Notes under the pieces: model-generated
Databases searched by the model: none
The model's input: the letters and a program-made list of their open reading frames with translations, nothing else
Told to the model about the DNA's origin: nothing
In this document: positions 24,160 through 34,352 of the stretch, piece after piece
How positions within the stretch are numbered: position 1 is the first letter of the stretch
How the letters are laid out: each line of letters opens with the position of its first letter
Translations under genes and position numbers: made by a program
Assembly: GCF_945859705.1 (NCBI RefSeq)
Contig: NC_079135.1
Coordinates: forward strand, 127,094,551-127,158,550
DNA: 64,000 nt
Reading direction: 5' to 3'
Source: Episyrphus balteatus
Lineage: Eukaryota; Arthropoda; Insecta; Diptera; Syrphidae

Positions 24160-24594
24160 TGTTAAGTAAACATTTTTAGTATCATTTTAAGTAACCATAT
24201 GACCAATAGTATTATCACATTGCATTGTTGCTGACACGATGGGAAATGATTTCTTACCAGTTCCCACTGAGTGTTCTTTTTAAGTATAATTATGTATTTT
24301 TTTGTATTCTATCACCCATTTTTACCTTTCCTACCATATCATATTTCCACCCAACTCCTACTTCTGCGTGAGACCAGACGAAATAAGATCATTTAATAAA
24401 AGTTCAATGTTTAGTCTCACGCGCTGAGTGTTCATTATGCTGACTTGTCATTTTTGGCAAAGTACCTTTAAATGATCGGCATAATGGGCACTCGCTGTCC
24501 AACCACTTTCAAGTGAACATCAAATAAAAATTGTAATCAATAATAATAAAAAAAGGTGTTTGTATTTTCAAGGTTCTAAAGTTTAAAGAACATT
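24160..24594 (+). repeat. 5' LTR
   Basis: Starts TGTTAAGTAAAC and ends GAACATT (or GAACA with two extra bases). It contains two AATAAA sequences and an inverted pair, TGCGTGAGAC with GTCTCACGCG, around the first AATAAA. Identical in sequence to 32250-32684. Confidence 0.95.
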
Positions 24595-24612
24595 TGGCGA
24601 CCGTGACAGGAC
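24595..24612 (+). other. Primer-binding site, tRNA-Arg type
   Basis: TGGCGACCGTGACAGGAC begins directly after the LTR and, from memory, is complementary to the last 18 bases of fly tRNA-Arg(UCG) including CCA. Confidence 0.8.
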
Positions 24613-24776
24613 CTACTAAAAGAGTTTAGTGGCCTGTAAATTAATAAAACAAAACAAAATAAAAGAAAACAGTGTTGTGAAGTGAGTCGTTATTAAGAAG
24701 ACTAAAAAAGAAAAAAAAAAAAAAAGAAAAGAAGTTCCTTTCAATTACTAACAATTCAATATAAAAAATAATTAAA

Positions 24777-27700
24777 ATGGTGGCTACAATTGAAGAACTT
24801 ACCAATCAGCAAGAAGCTGTAGGAAAAGAAATCTGTACACTTGCTCGCAATTACGGAAAGGATGGTCCAGGAAGGAAAACCCTGGATTATTTAAATGCGC
24901 GGTGGACAAGATTAAATGAATTATGGGAAGTATTCGACAATGTTGATAGCGAGATAAGAGACAATTATCCGCAGGTAACTGAACACGAATACTTCACTAA
25001 AGGTTTTTACGATGGGGTAAAAAAAATTCATGATCAAATGAAAGATGACATCATCAAGCGGTTTGCAGTAGCGGAAGAAGAAAAATCTGATGGGGCTATA
25101 GAGGAGACCGCAGCAGTCCATCCTCAGCCGGAGCAGCTAAAAGAAGCCCTCTTAGGACCAGCAGCCGTTAAGCCCCCAGCAGGGCATTCAGAGGGAGTTA
25201 CCGCAGCAATTTCCAAATTTAACATACCACCAGGGCTGACAATAAAGCCCACTTTAATAGATGACACCAGTGTAAAGGTCAACAGGATGACTACGGATAG
25301 CAAATTCCGATTACTCTGCAAAATATTTCAAGGAGGTCTTAATAAGTGCCCATTGAAATTGCGGGAAACTTTACCGCAAGAATTTAACCAAAAAACAAAA
25401 ACCCTAATGACCAATTGGGATGAAATAACAACAACATATAGACGACTTGGAGGCGATGCAGCTGTAGAAGATATACAGCTTTACTTTGAGCTCCAGGATG
25501 AATTAGATTTGAGGATCACCTGGCTACCAACTAATACATTGCCAGCTGAAACAGTTCAAATGAATCAAGGACGAGCAACAACAATCAAGCTTCCAAAAAT
25601 TGAGATACCCAAATTCGATGGAAGCTATCTTAATTGGCCGCAGTTCTTCGATCTATACAAACAAATGGTGCACAACCAACCAATTGCACCGGCTCAAAAA
25701 TTATACTTTTTAAAGACAAATCTTACTGGAGATGCCCAAAACCTCATTCAACATTTCCATGCCACTGATGACAATTATGAATTGGCTTGGAACACTCTAG
25801 TTGACAGGTTCAACAACAAGCGGTTGCTGTTATCCGCTCAGTTAAGCCGATTGTTCCAATCAAATACCATCGTAGACACTGTCAGAAGTCTCAAGAGGCT
25901 GCATGATACAACAAAGGAAGTCATTCAAGCCATCAACAATCTCGGCTATGACACCAGTGGATGGGACCCATTAGTTGTACATCTATTGCTGGAAAAAATG
26001 GACAAAGACACCCGAATGCTTTTCGAGGAATCCCTACAAGCACCAAGAATAACACCAACTCTAACCCAATTACTGGAATTTGTCGAATGCAGGTTCCAAG
26101 CCCTGGAGACGGTGAAATCAGATGAAAGGAAGAAAGCGGTAACCACCGCATCTGAAAATAGGGAAGTTTCAAATTGTCCATATTGTAAAACTAATAATCA
26201 TAAGATCTTTAATTGTAAAAAATTTATTAATCTTTCAGTTGAGGATCGCAATCAGCAGGTGCGGAAGCTTCAACTTTGCACCAACTGTTTGCAAGGACAT
26301 CGTTTCCCATCGTGTCAACAGCAACGTAGATGCAAGGTTTGCAACGGGAAACACAACACTCTACTACACTATCCAAATAAAAAAGATGTCAACGTAAAAA
26401 ACCCAGCATCCGGTAAGTGTGATAATATTATTGGTCGGGTGGGTGAGTTTCCTTCAGGGTCCCATAATAACAATTCTCTAGGGGTCGTATTAAAGGGTCG
26501 CGAGGTATATCTCGCCACGGCGATTGTGAACGTCGTGAGTTCAAAAGGAACGCGTATTCCTTGTCGTGCTATGTTAGACTCGGGATCTCAATTACATTTT
26601 ATTACAACATCCCTAGCCCAGCAGTTAGGGAGCATAAAGCGAAGAAAGGACATTCCGATTAGCGGAATTGGAGGCAGGGAAAGTCAGGCCAATTTCGTAA
26701 TAAATGTTCATTTAGAATCCAGAACTTCATCATATAAAAGAACTATTGAGACCAGTATAATGCCAAAAATAAGTGATTATATGGCAACTGCATCTCTGGA
26801 TAGGCAAACTTTGCAATTGCCCTCCAATATTCTTCTTGCTGACCCTAACACAATTAGTTCCAACCGCATAGACTTGTTAATTGGAGCAGAGTTATTCTTT
26901 GAGCTTCTTTTGCCGGGAGAATTTAAAATCTCAAACAATCTTCCTCTATTGCGGAATACTAGATTAGGATGGGTTTTAGCAGGAAGCGCTGTAGATTCTT
27001 CCCAAAATTCTCATTGTCATTCAGTGTCAAAACCTAGTCTGAGAACACTAGATAAAATGGTCCGATCACTGTGGGAAAGTGAAAATTTTGAAGTTGAATC
27101 GAAGGTCTACAGCGAAGAAGAATTTAAATGTGAAAAACATTTTAATGATAACGTGGAAACAACACGCCAGGGTCAGTACATAGTACGACTTCCTTTTAAG
27201 AAAGACCCAAACCAAACATTAGGAGGTTCAAAAGAAATTGCAAAGAAGCGTTTTTATTCATTAGAAAGAAAACTAGAAAAAAATGCAGACCTCAAAGAAA
27301 GTTACACAAACTTCATGGAGGAATATGAGCGTCTAGGTCATATGACTGCAATTCAAGAGCTTGACATACCAAAGTCAAATTATTTTCTTCCACACCATTG
27401 TGTAATTAAACCCGAGAGCTCATCAACAAAGCTCAGGGTGGTTTTCGATGCTTCTGCAAAGACGACATCTGGGTATTCACTTAATGACACCCTCATGGTT
27501 GGTCCAACAGTCCAATCAGATTTATTTTCAGTTATAGCCAATTTCAGATTACATAAATATGTATTCACTGGCGATATTAGCAAAATGTATCGTCAAATAC
27601 TCATTCATCCAAAGGATAGAGCATATCAGCACATTTTATGGAGGCCAGATCCTAAGAGCACATTAAGAACATACCAGCTCAACACAGTTACGTATGGAAT

Positions 27701-30700
27701 GGCGTCTGCCTCTTATTTATCTACAAGATGTTTGGTCAAATTAGCAGATGATTTTCAACATATATATCCTAATGCATCAAAAATTATTACAAAAAATATC
27801 TATGTGGATGACTGCCTAACAGGAGCAGATTCTCTTGAGGAAGCCAAGTTGCTTCTCAATGAAACAATAAAATTATTAAGTCAAGGAAATTTTAATTTAA
27901 CCAAATTTTGTTCAAATGATCCACGCATTCTAGAAAATATTCCAATGCAAGATCGAGAAAGAATGTTAACAATCTATCAGTCGGAGGTCATTAAAACCCT
28001 TGGTTTGGTTTGGGACCCAATTGAAGACACATTCAAATTTTGCTACAAGTACAATGCACCCAATGATTTAAAGATTACCAAACGCCGCGTTCTTGCCGAC
28101 TTGGGAAAATTCTTCGATCCCTTGGGATTGATAGGCCCAGCCATATTACTAGGAAAAATATTTTTACAAGAACTTTGGAAATCTAAGATATTGTGGGATG
28201 AGAATCTGCCTCAAGAACAGGCTTATAAGTGGGTAAACTATTTATCAGAATTTTCTTCTTTGTGTGAAATTAATATCCCACGCCTTATCTTAATAGACTC
28301 AGCTACGAAATTAGAAGTGCATGCATTTTCCGATAGTAGTGAAAGCGCATATGGCGCATGCATTTACTTAAAATCTATTGATAATGAAGGGAAAGTTTTT
28401 GTTCAATTGTTATGTTCAAAATCTCGTGTCGTTCCCTTAAAGGCGACAACTATAGCTCGGTTAGAGCTTCAGGCGGCTGTCCTAATGGTGGAATTAGTGC
28501 AAAAAATCCTTCCAATAATCAGTAGGACGATCACATCAGTCAGTTATTACACCGACTCTACAACGGTTTTAACATGGGTAAAGGCACCTTCCTATACTTG
28601 GGAGACATATATAGCAAATCGTGTAGCAAAAATCCAATCTAAATCAGATTTGAATCATTGGAATTATGTAAAGGGAGTATTAAATCCAGCAGATCTTATA
28701 TCGCGTGGGTTAGGAATGCCCAATCTTGTAAGATCAACCATTTGGTTCAATGGCCCTGAGTTTTTAAGACAAACTTCAAGTATACAAATGGAGTATTCGA
28801 TTCCAGAAGAAATCTCTGGGCATCGAAGGCCAAAGACAGTGCTAAATATGTCAATCCAAAATGATATAATAAATTCAATCAACCATAAAAACTCGTTTTT
28901 TACACTGCAGAAAATTTTTGCACATTGCTATAGATTCATGATGAATTTTAATATTCGCTGCAAAGGAAACAGAAGAACTGGTTCTTTAACCGCGGAAGAA
29001 ATCCAGAAAGGAACGCATTTGTTATGGAGGATTGTTCAATTAAGTGTTTTTCCCGAAGAGTATAAGGCACTTCAGGCAGGGAAACCTCTCCGCAATACCT
29101 CTAGCATAATTTCGTTAAGCCCATATTTTGATAAAACAACAATGTTAATACATGTGGGTGGAAGACTTAAAAATGCTGAAATTCCTTCCCAAGCAAAAAA
29201 TCAAATATTACTCCCAAAAAATAATATAGTTACCACATTACTCTTAGATCACTTACATAAAAAACATCTACACGTTTCCCATAGAACACTTGTATCTATC
29301 TCTCGGCAACAATTTTGGATTTTGAGTGTAGGAAGAGAAACACAAAAGGTACTTTCTAAATGCATCCAATGTTTCCGTGCGAAACCCAAATCCATAGATC
29401 AATTAATGGGTAATCTACCTAAGGAAAGAATCGTACCTTCTCGCCCATTCTATTATTCAGGGGTGGACTTTTGTGGGCCAATACGAACACATTATAATAT
29501 TCGAGGGAAAACTCCAACAAAATCGTATCTTGCAGTATTTGTATGCTTTTCAACAAAAGCTATTCATATTGAAGTTGTATGCAACCTTACTACTGAATCA
29601 TTTATTAACTGCTTGAAACGATTTATAGGAAGACGAGGTGTATGCCATACTATATTCTGTGACAATGCCACAAACTTTGTAGGGGCAAGAAACCAATTAA
29701 AAGATTTTCAAGATTTTCTTGATTCGTCTGAAACTCAATCATCGATTAATTCAAATTGTTTAAAAATGGGAATTAACTGGAAACACATTCCACCACGTTC
29801 TCCCCATTTCGGAGGCCTTTGGGAGGCCGCTGTTAAATCCGCAAAAACATTGTTGTTAAAATATTTAGGAGAAGCGTCTTTAACTTATGAAGAGCTTTCC
29901 ACAGTTGTGATTCAAATTGAATCTATCTTGAATTCACGCCCACTTACACCTAACTCCTCAGATCCTAATGACATGCAGGCATTGACTCCCGGTCATTTTT
30001 TAATTGGTGCTCCGTTGACATCGCTTCCAGAACCTGACATAACTGATCATAACATCTCAAGATTAGACAAATTTCGTCAGATTCAGCATATTCAACAGCA
30101 TTTTTGGCAAAGATGGTCAAATGAATACCTCCATCTTCTTCAACAGAAATTAAAGTGGAAGGTGGAATCCAAAAATCTAGAACCTGGAACAATGGTTGTT
30201 TTAAAAGATGCACACCAGCCTCCAATGAAATGGAAGCTCGGACGTGTAATCGAAGTTGTCAAGGGAACAGACGGATTAGTACGAGTGGCATATGTTAAGA
30301 CTGAAACCGGCACATATCAACGAGCTGTTCAAAATCTTTGTCCCCTACCGATTGACCATAAAGAGCAGCAAAAGGATGCTGCACAAATCCCAATAAAAAA
30401 ACAACCCCTGATGAGATTAAGAAGTGGGAGATACCTCCTTAACTCTTTAACATCATTATTATGCTTCATGTTGCTATTGTTTCCATTAGCTGCCTCTTCA
30501 GATACCGAACCAATAAGAATAACCCAATTTGACCATCCCACAGGGATTTATTTTGAAGATATAGGTAGTGCGAGCACCGTTAATAGTTTTTGGAACATTT
30601 ATATATTTTATAATTTATCATCATATTGGCTAGAGCTAGGAGAAGTGAAAACTTATTTACAGAGAATGGATAATATTTGTTTAGATGAATTGAAAATTAA

Positions 30701-32210
30701 TCCGTACTGTTTGCCTACAGTAACAGCTCTCAAACAAAGAGTTATAGCAATCGAATCAAACAATGACCTCATTCATAATTATCATACTTCTTACAATAAA
30801 AGGATAAGAATTGCTAGATCTCCTTTCGATTTTATAGGAAACGTGGCACATAGCTTATTTGGGGTATTGGATCAAGATGATGCTAAGGACATACAGCACC
30901 AAATCTCTTTGGTCAACCAAGATGAACAGCATCTCGTGCATCTCTTTAAAAAGCAGAGCTCAATCGCAGATTCAACCGTAAATCTGCTTAAACGAAATAA
31001 TCTGCAACTCAGTCAGCAATATCAAGGTTTTAAAACCATGTTCGAAAAATCCTTAAACAGCATTGAAAAGCATCAAGAAATAATCGATGTCAGTCAGCGC
31101 TTTTCTGCATTAACTTCATATTTGATTTTGTCAATTTCAAACCTCGAAAGAGTGCAAGACACATTACTTGACGTTCTTCTTAGTCTTAATAATGTCAAAA
31201 TGAATCCTCATTTTATTTCGCCGTCACAATTTACTAAACAGCTCCAAATTATTCGGAACAACATTCCATCCCATCTTAACATTCCGACAGCATCTGTATT
31301 AGATATTTTTAAGCTGTCATCTATTAAAGGACGAAGTCTTAATGACTCAATAGTATTTGAAATGATGATCCCTTTGGTTGATAACCAAGAATTTCAGCTT
31401 TTTAATTTAGTTCAGTTTCCTCTATTTCAAAATGATTCAAGTTTCATAATAGAATTATCATCCCCTTATTTAGCAGTCACTGCAACAAGAGATAGGTATT
31501 TTGAATTAACAGAAAATCAGCTATCATCATGCCACTTCCTCTCAACGAAAAATTTTGTCTGTAACCAACAACTACCAACAATGATTCATCGAGACAGCGG
31601 TATAAGTTGTGAAGTCTCGCTTCTGAATCATTTGAGTAGTGCTTTAAGTCACTGTTGTTTAACGAGATCCATCTCTCAAGATCGATGGGTAAGCCTAAGA
31701 AGTTCCAATACTTGGATATTTGCTCTTAAGGAGGCTGTAACTGGTTTATTGGTGTGTGAAGGAATAACAAAAAGTCTTACCCTAAGTGACAGTGGTTTTA
31801 TAGAATTTTTGATACCATGTATTTTAAAACTTCCACACATAGTGATAAATGGTCGAGTCTTTAGCAATACCACCTTAAAAAACTCATTTGTTCCCTCTAT
31901 TAAAATTTCTGAGTCAATTAAAGGTAAAATTCCGATGAAAAATATGAACATCATAACATCCCCGAGCAATGAGACTAATTTTAAAGAGATAGAAGATTTA
32001 AAAGGCAAAATTAGTGAAGTTGATAAAGACCTAGATAATGATACCTGGGTAAATTCTATAAATACGCACGATTACCATCATTATAGCATGAGCTTCATAT
32101 TATTCCTTACAATGATTGGCTTCATTATTTTTTATTTTATTAAAAAAAGAAAACCCAAACCACTTCCTAGAAGAAGCGCTCCTCGTTTTGAAATAGACAC
32201 ACAATTTTAA
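24777..32210 (+). CDS. Gag-Pol-Env polyprotein of BEL/Pao element
   Basis: 2477 codons without a stop or frameshift; the start ATG sits in AAAATGG. Gag: a DUF1759-type region (about 272-420) and zinc knuckles from Cys467 to about 530. Aspartic protease: DSG with Asp601. Reverse transcriptase: Asp933 and YVDD at 1009-1012. RNase H: from Asp1186. Integrase: HHCC finger around 1495-1540, catalytic Asp1564, Asp1629 and Glu1683, then a C-terminal DUF5641-like region. Envelope-like part from about 1879: an internal signal-peptide-like segment (1887-1904), an RIAR furin-type site ending at Arg2014, then SPFDFIGNVAHSLFG, which resembles the fusion-peptide region of baculovirus/errantivirus F proteins. 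A transmembrane helix (about 2438-2455) and a basic tail KKRKPKP follow. All catalytic residues I checked are present, so enzymatic competence is plausible. Whether Env is made by cleavage of the polyprotein or from a spliced RNA is not shown. Confidence 0.93.
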   Translation: MVATIEELTNQQEAVGKEICTLARNYGKDGPGRKTLDYLNARWTRLNELWEVFDNVDSEIRDNYPQVTEHEYFTKGFYDGVKKIHDQMKDDIIKRFAVAEEEKSDGAIEETAAVHPQPEQLKEALLGPAAVKPPAGHSEGVTAAISKFNIPPGLTIKPTLIDDTSVKVNRMTTDSKFRLLCKIFQGGLNKCPLKLRETLPQEFNQKTKTLMTNWDEITTTYRRLGGDAAVEDIQLYFELQDELDLRITWLPTNTLPAETVQMNQGRATTIKLPKIEIPKFDGSYLNWPQFFDLYKQMVHNQPIAPAQKLYFLKTNLTGDAQNLIQHFHATDDNYELAWNTLVDRFNNKRLLLSAQLSRLFQSNTIVDTVRSLKRLHDTTKEVIQAINNLGYDTSGWDPLVVHLLLEKMDKDTRMLFEESLQAPRITPTLTQLLEFVECRFQALETVKSDERKKAVTTASENREVSNCPYCKTNNHKIFNCKKFINLSVEDRNQQVRKLQLCTNCLQGHRFPSCQQQRRCKVCNGKHNTLLHYPNKKDVNVKNPASGKCDNIIGRVGEFPSGSHNNNSLGVVLKGREVYLATAIVNVVSSKGTRIPCRAMLDSGSQLHFITTSLAQQLGSIKRRKDIPISGIGGRESQANFVINVHLESRTSSYKRTIETSIMPKISDYMATASLDRQTLQLPSNILLADPNTISSNRIDLLIGAELFFELLLPGEFKISNNLPLLRNTRLGWVLAGSAVDSSQNSHCHSVSKPSLRTLDKMVRSLWESENFEVESKVYSEEEFKCEKHFNDNVETTRQGQYIVRLPFKKDPNQTLGGSKEIAKKRFYSLERKLEKNADLKESYTNFMEEYERLGHMTAIQELDIPKSNYFLPHHCVIKPESSSTKLRVVFDASAKTTSGYSLNDTLMVGPTVQSDLFSVIANFRLHKYVFTGDISKMYRQILIHPKDRAYQHILWRPDPKSTLRTYQLNTVTYGMASASYLSTRCLVKLADDFQHIYPNASKIITKNIYVDDCLTGADSLEEAKLLLNETIKLLSQGNFNLTKFCSNDPRILENIPMQDRERMLTIYQSEVIKTLGLVWDPIEDTFKFCYKYNAPNDLKITKRRVLADLGKFFDPLGLIGPAILLGKIFLQELWKSKILWDENLPQEQAYKWVNYLSEFSSLCEINIPRLILIDSATKLEVHAFSDSSESAYGACIYLKSIDNEGKVFVQLLCSKSRVVPLKATTIARLELQAAVLMVELVQKILPIISRTITSVSYYTDSTTVLTWVKAPSYTWETYIANRVAKIQSKSDLNHWNYVKGVLNPADLISRGLGMPNLVRSTIWFNGPEFLRQTSSIQMEYSIPEEISGHRRPKTVLNMSIQNDIINSINHKNSFFTLQKIFAHCYRFMMNFNIRCKGNRRTGSLTAEEIQKGTHLLWRIVQLSVFPEEYKALQAGKPLRNTSSIISLSPYFDKTTMLIHVGGRLKNAEIPSQAKNQILLPKNNIVTTLLLDHLHKKHLHVSHRTLVSISRQQFWILSVGRETQKVLSKCIQCFRAKPKSIDQLMGNLPKERIVPSRPFYYSGVDFCGPIRTHYNIRGKTPTKSYLAVFVCFSTKAIHIEVVCNLTTESFINCLKRFIGRRGVCHTIFCDNATNFVGARNQLKDFQDFLDSSETQSSINSNCLKMGINWKHIPPRSPHFGGLWEAAVKSAKTLLLKYLGEASLTYEELSTVVIQIESILNSRPLTPNSSDPNDMQALTPGHFLIGAPLTSLPEPDITDHNISRLDKFRQIQHIQQHFWQRWSNEYLHLLQQKLKWKVESKNLEPGTMVVLKDAHQPPMKWKLGRVIEVVKGTDGLVRVAYVKTETGTYQRAVQNLCPLPIDHKEQQKDAAQIPIKKQPLMRLRSGRYLLNSLTSLLCFMLLLFPLAASSDTEPIRITQFDHPTGIYFEDIGSASTVNSFWNIYIFYNLSSYWLELGEVKTYLQRMDNICLDELKINPYCLPTVTALKQRVIAIESNNDLIHNYHTSYNKRIRIARSPFDFIGNVAHSLFGVLDQDDAKDIQHQISLVNQDEQHLVHLFKKQSSIADSTVNLLKRNNLQLSQQYQGFKTMFEKSLNSIEKHQEIIDVSQRFSALTSYLILSISNLERVQDTLLDVLLSLNNVKMNPHFISPSQFTKQLQIIRNNIPSHLNIPTASVLDIFKLSSIKGRSLNDSIVFEMMIPLVDNQEFQLFNLVQFPLFQNDSSFIIELSSPYLAVTATRDRYFELTENQLSSCHFLSTKNFVCNQQLPTMIHRDSGISCEVSLLNHLSSALSHCCLTRSISQDRWVSLRSSNTWIFALKEAVTGLLVCEGITKSLTLSDSGFIEFLIPCILKLPHIVINGRVFSNTTLKNSFVPSIKISESIKGKIPMKNMNIITSPSNETNFKEIEDLKGKISEVDKDLDNDTWVNSINTHDYHHYSMSFILFLTMIGFIIFYFIKKRKPKPLPRRSAPRFEIDTQF

Positions 32211-32215
32211 ATTTT

Positions 32216-32238
32216 TTTGAGGGATTAGATCCCTCAAA
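32216..32238 (+). other. Perfect hairpin just before the polypurine tract
   Basis: TTTGAGGGAT and ATCCCTCAAA pair over 10 bp with a 3-base loop TAG. It starts 6 bases after the ORF stop, and its right arm runs into the polypurine tract. Role unknown. Confidence 0.7.
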
Positions 32239-32247
32239 GGGGGGGAG
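32236..32247 (+). other. Polypurine tract
   Basis: AAAGGGGGGGAG ends two bases before the 3' LTR, the expected place for the plus-strand primer of an LTR element. Confidence 0.85.
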
Positions 32248-32249
32248 TA

Positions 32250-32684
32250 TGTTAAGTAAACATTTTTAGTATCATTTTAAGTAACCATATGACCAATAGT
32301 ATTATCACATTGCATTGTTGCTGACACGATGGGAAATGATTTCTTACCAGTTCCCACTGAGTGTTCTTTTTAAGTATAATTATGTATTTTTTTGTATTCT
32401 ATCACCCATTTTTACCTTTCCTACCATATCATATTTCCACCCAACTCCTACTTCTGCGTGAGACCAGACGAAATAAGATCATTTAATAAAAGTTCAATGT
32501 TTAGTCTCACGCGCTGAGTGTTCATTATGCTGACTTGTCATTTTTGGCAAAGTACCTTTAAATGATCGGCATAATGGGCACTCGCTGTCCAACCACTTTC
32601 AAGTGAACATCAAATAAAAATTGTAATCAATAATAATAAAAAAAGGTGTTTGTATTTTCAAGGTTCTAAAGTTTAAAGAACATT
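32250..32684 (+). repeat. 3' LTR
   Basis: Same 435 bases as the 5' LTR. Candidate poly(A) signals AATAAA lie at 32485 and 32613. Confidence 0.95.
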
Positions 32685-34262
32685 ATCCATTAAATTTCCT
32701 ATTGCTTTCTGGTTTATATGGAATATTGTTTGAACTTATGTCATAGCTTTCCAACTAATTTGTGAAGACAGCTTTTTTCTCTTACCAAACCAATTTCTTA
32801 CACTATTCAAATTCAACTTATTGATAGGTTTCATAATGCAGATGTTGATTTTCTAGACCATGTGGGTCATGCCTCACATGGGTCATGCCCTAAAAGGGTC
32901 TTGACCCACATGGGACATGACCCACATGGGGCATGACAGACATGGGACATGACCCACATGGGGCATGACCCACATGGGACATGACCCACATGGGGCATGA
33001 CCCACATGGGACATGACCCACATGGGACATGACCCACATGGGGCATGACCCACATGGGGCATGACCCACATGGGACATGACCCACATGGGACATGACCCA
33101 CATGGGACATGACCCATATGGGGCATGACCCACATGGGGCATGACCCACATGGGACATGACCCGCATGGGGCATGACCCACATGGGACATGAAACACGTG
33201 GGGCATGACCCACATGGGGCATGACAAACGTGGGGCATAACCCACATGAGGCATGACCCACATGGGGCATGACCCATATGGGACCTGACCCACGTGGGTC
33301 ATGACCCACATGGGGCATGACCCAAGTGGGGCATGACCCACATGGGACATGACCCACATGGGGCATGACCCACATGGGGCATGACCAACATGGGGCATGA
33401 CCCGCATGGGGCATGACCCACATGGGACATGAAACACATGGGGCATGACCCACATGGGGCATGACCCACGTGGGGCATAACCCACATGAGGCATGACCCA
33501 CATGGGGCATGACCCATATGGGACCTGACCCACTTGGGGCATGACCCGCATGGGGCATGACCCACATGGGGCATGACCCACATGGGGCATGACCCACATG
33601 GGGCATGACCCACATGGGACATGACCCACGTGGGGCATGACCCACATGGGACATGACCCACGTGGGGCATGACGCACATGGGGCATGACCCACGTGGGGC
33701 ACGATCCACATGAGGCATGACCCACGTGGGGCATAACCCACATGAGGCATGACCCACATGGGGCATGACCCATATGAGGCATGACCCACATGGGGCATGA
33801 CCCATATGGGACCTGACCCACGTGGGGCATGACCCGCATGGGGCATGACCCACATGGGACATGAAACACGTGGGGCATGACCCACATGGGGCATGACCCA
33901 CGTGGGGCATAACCCACATGAGGCATGACCCATATGGGACCTGACCCACGTGGGGCATGACCCACATAGGGCATGACCCACATGGGACATGAAACACGTG
34001 GGGCATGACCCACATGGGGCATGACCCACGTGGTACATAACCCACATGAGGCATGACCCACATGGGACATGACCCACGTGGGGCATGACCCACATGGGAC
34101 ATGACCCACGTGGGGCATGACCCACATGGGACATGACCCACGTGGGGCATGACCCACATGGGACATGACTCACGTGGGGCATGACCCACATGGGACACGA
34201 CCCACATGGGGCATGACCCACATGGGACATGACCCACGTGGGGCATAACCCACATGGGACAT

Positions 34263-34352
34263 GCCCCACGTGGGTCATGCCTCATGTGGGTCACGTCCCA
34301 TGTGGGTAATGCCCCATGTGGGTCATGCCCCATGTGGGTCATGTCCCATGTG
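34263..34352 (-). repeat. Inverted block inside the minisatellite
   Basis: For about 90 bp the units read CATGTGGGTCATGCCC, the reverse complement of the rest of the array, and then switch back abruptly at TGTGGTCATGACCC. Confidence 0.9.

Larger units (their letters stand above)
24160..32684 (+). mobile_element. Complete BEL/Pao LTR retroelement with envelope-like domain
   Basis: An 8525-bp element with two LTRs that are identical over 435 bp by direct reading, a tRNA-Arg-type primer-binding site, one uninterrupted 2477-codon ORF and a polypurine tract. The domain order Gag, protease, RT, RNase H, integrase places it in BEL/Pao. An added F-type envelope region recalls the roo/Kanga group of insect elements. 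Identical LTRs mean insertion was very recent relative to the mutation rate. The target duplication is unclear: the flanks share only ATC if the LTR ends in CATT, or GCATC against TTATC if it ends in CA. Confidence 0.95.
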
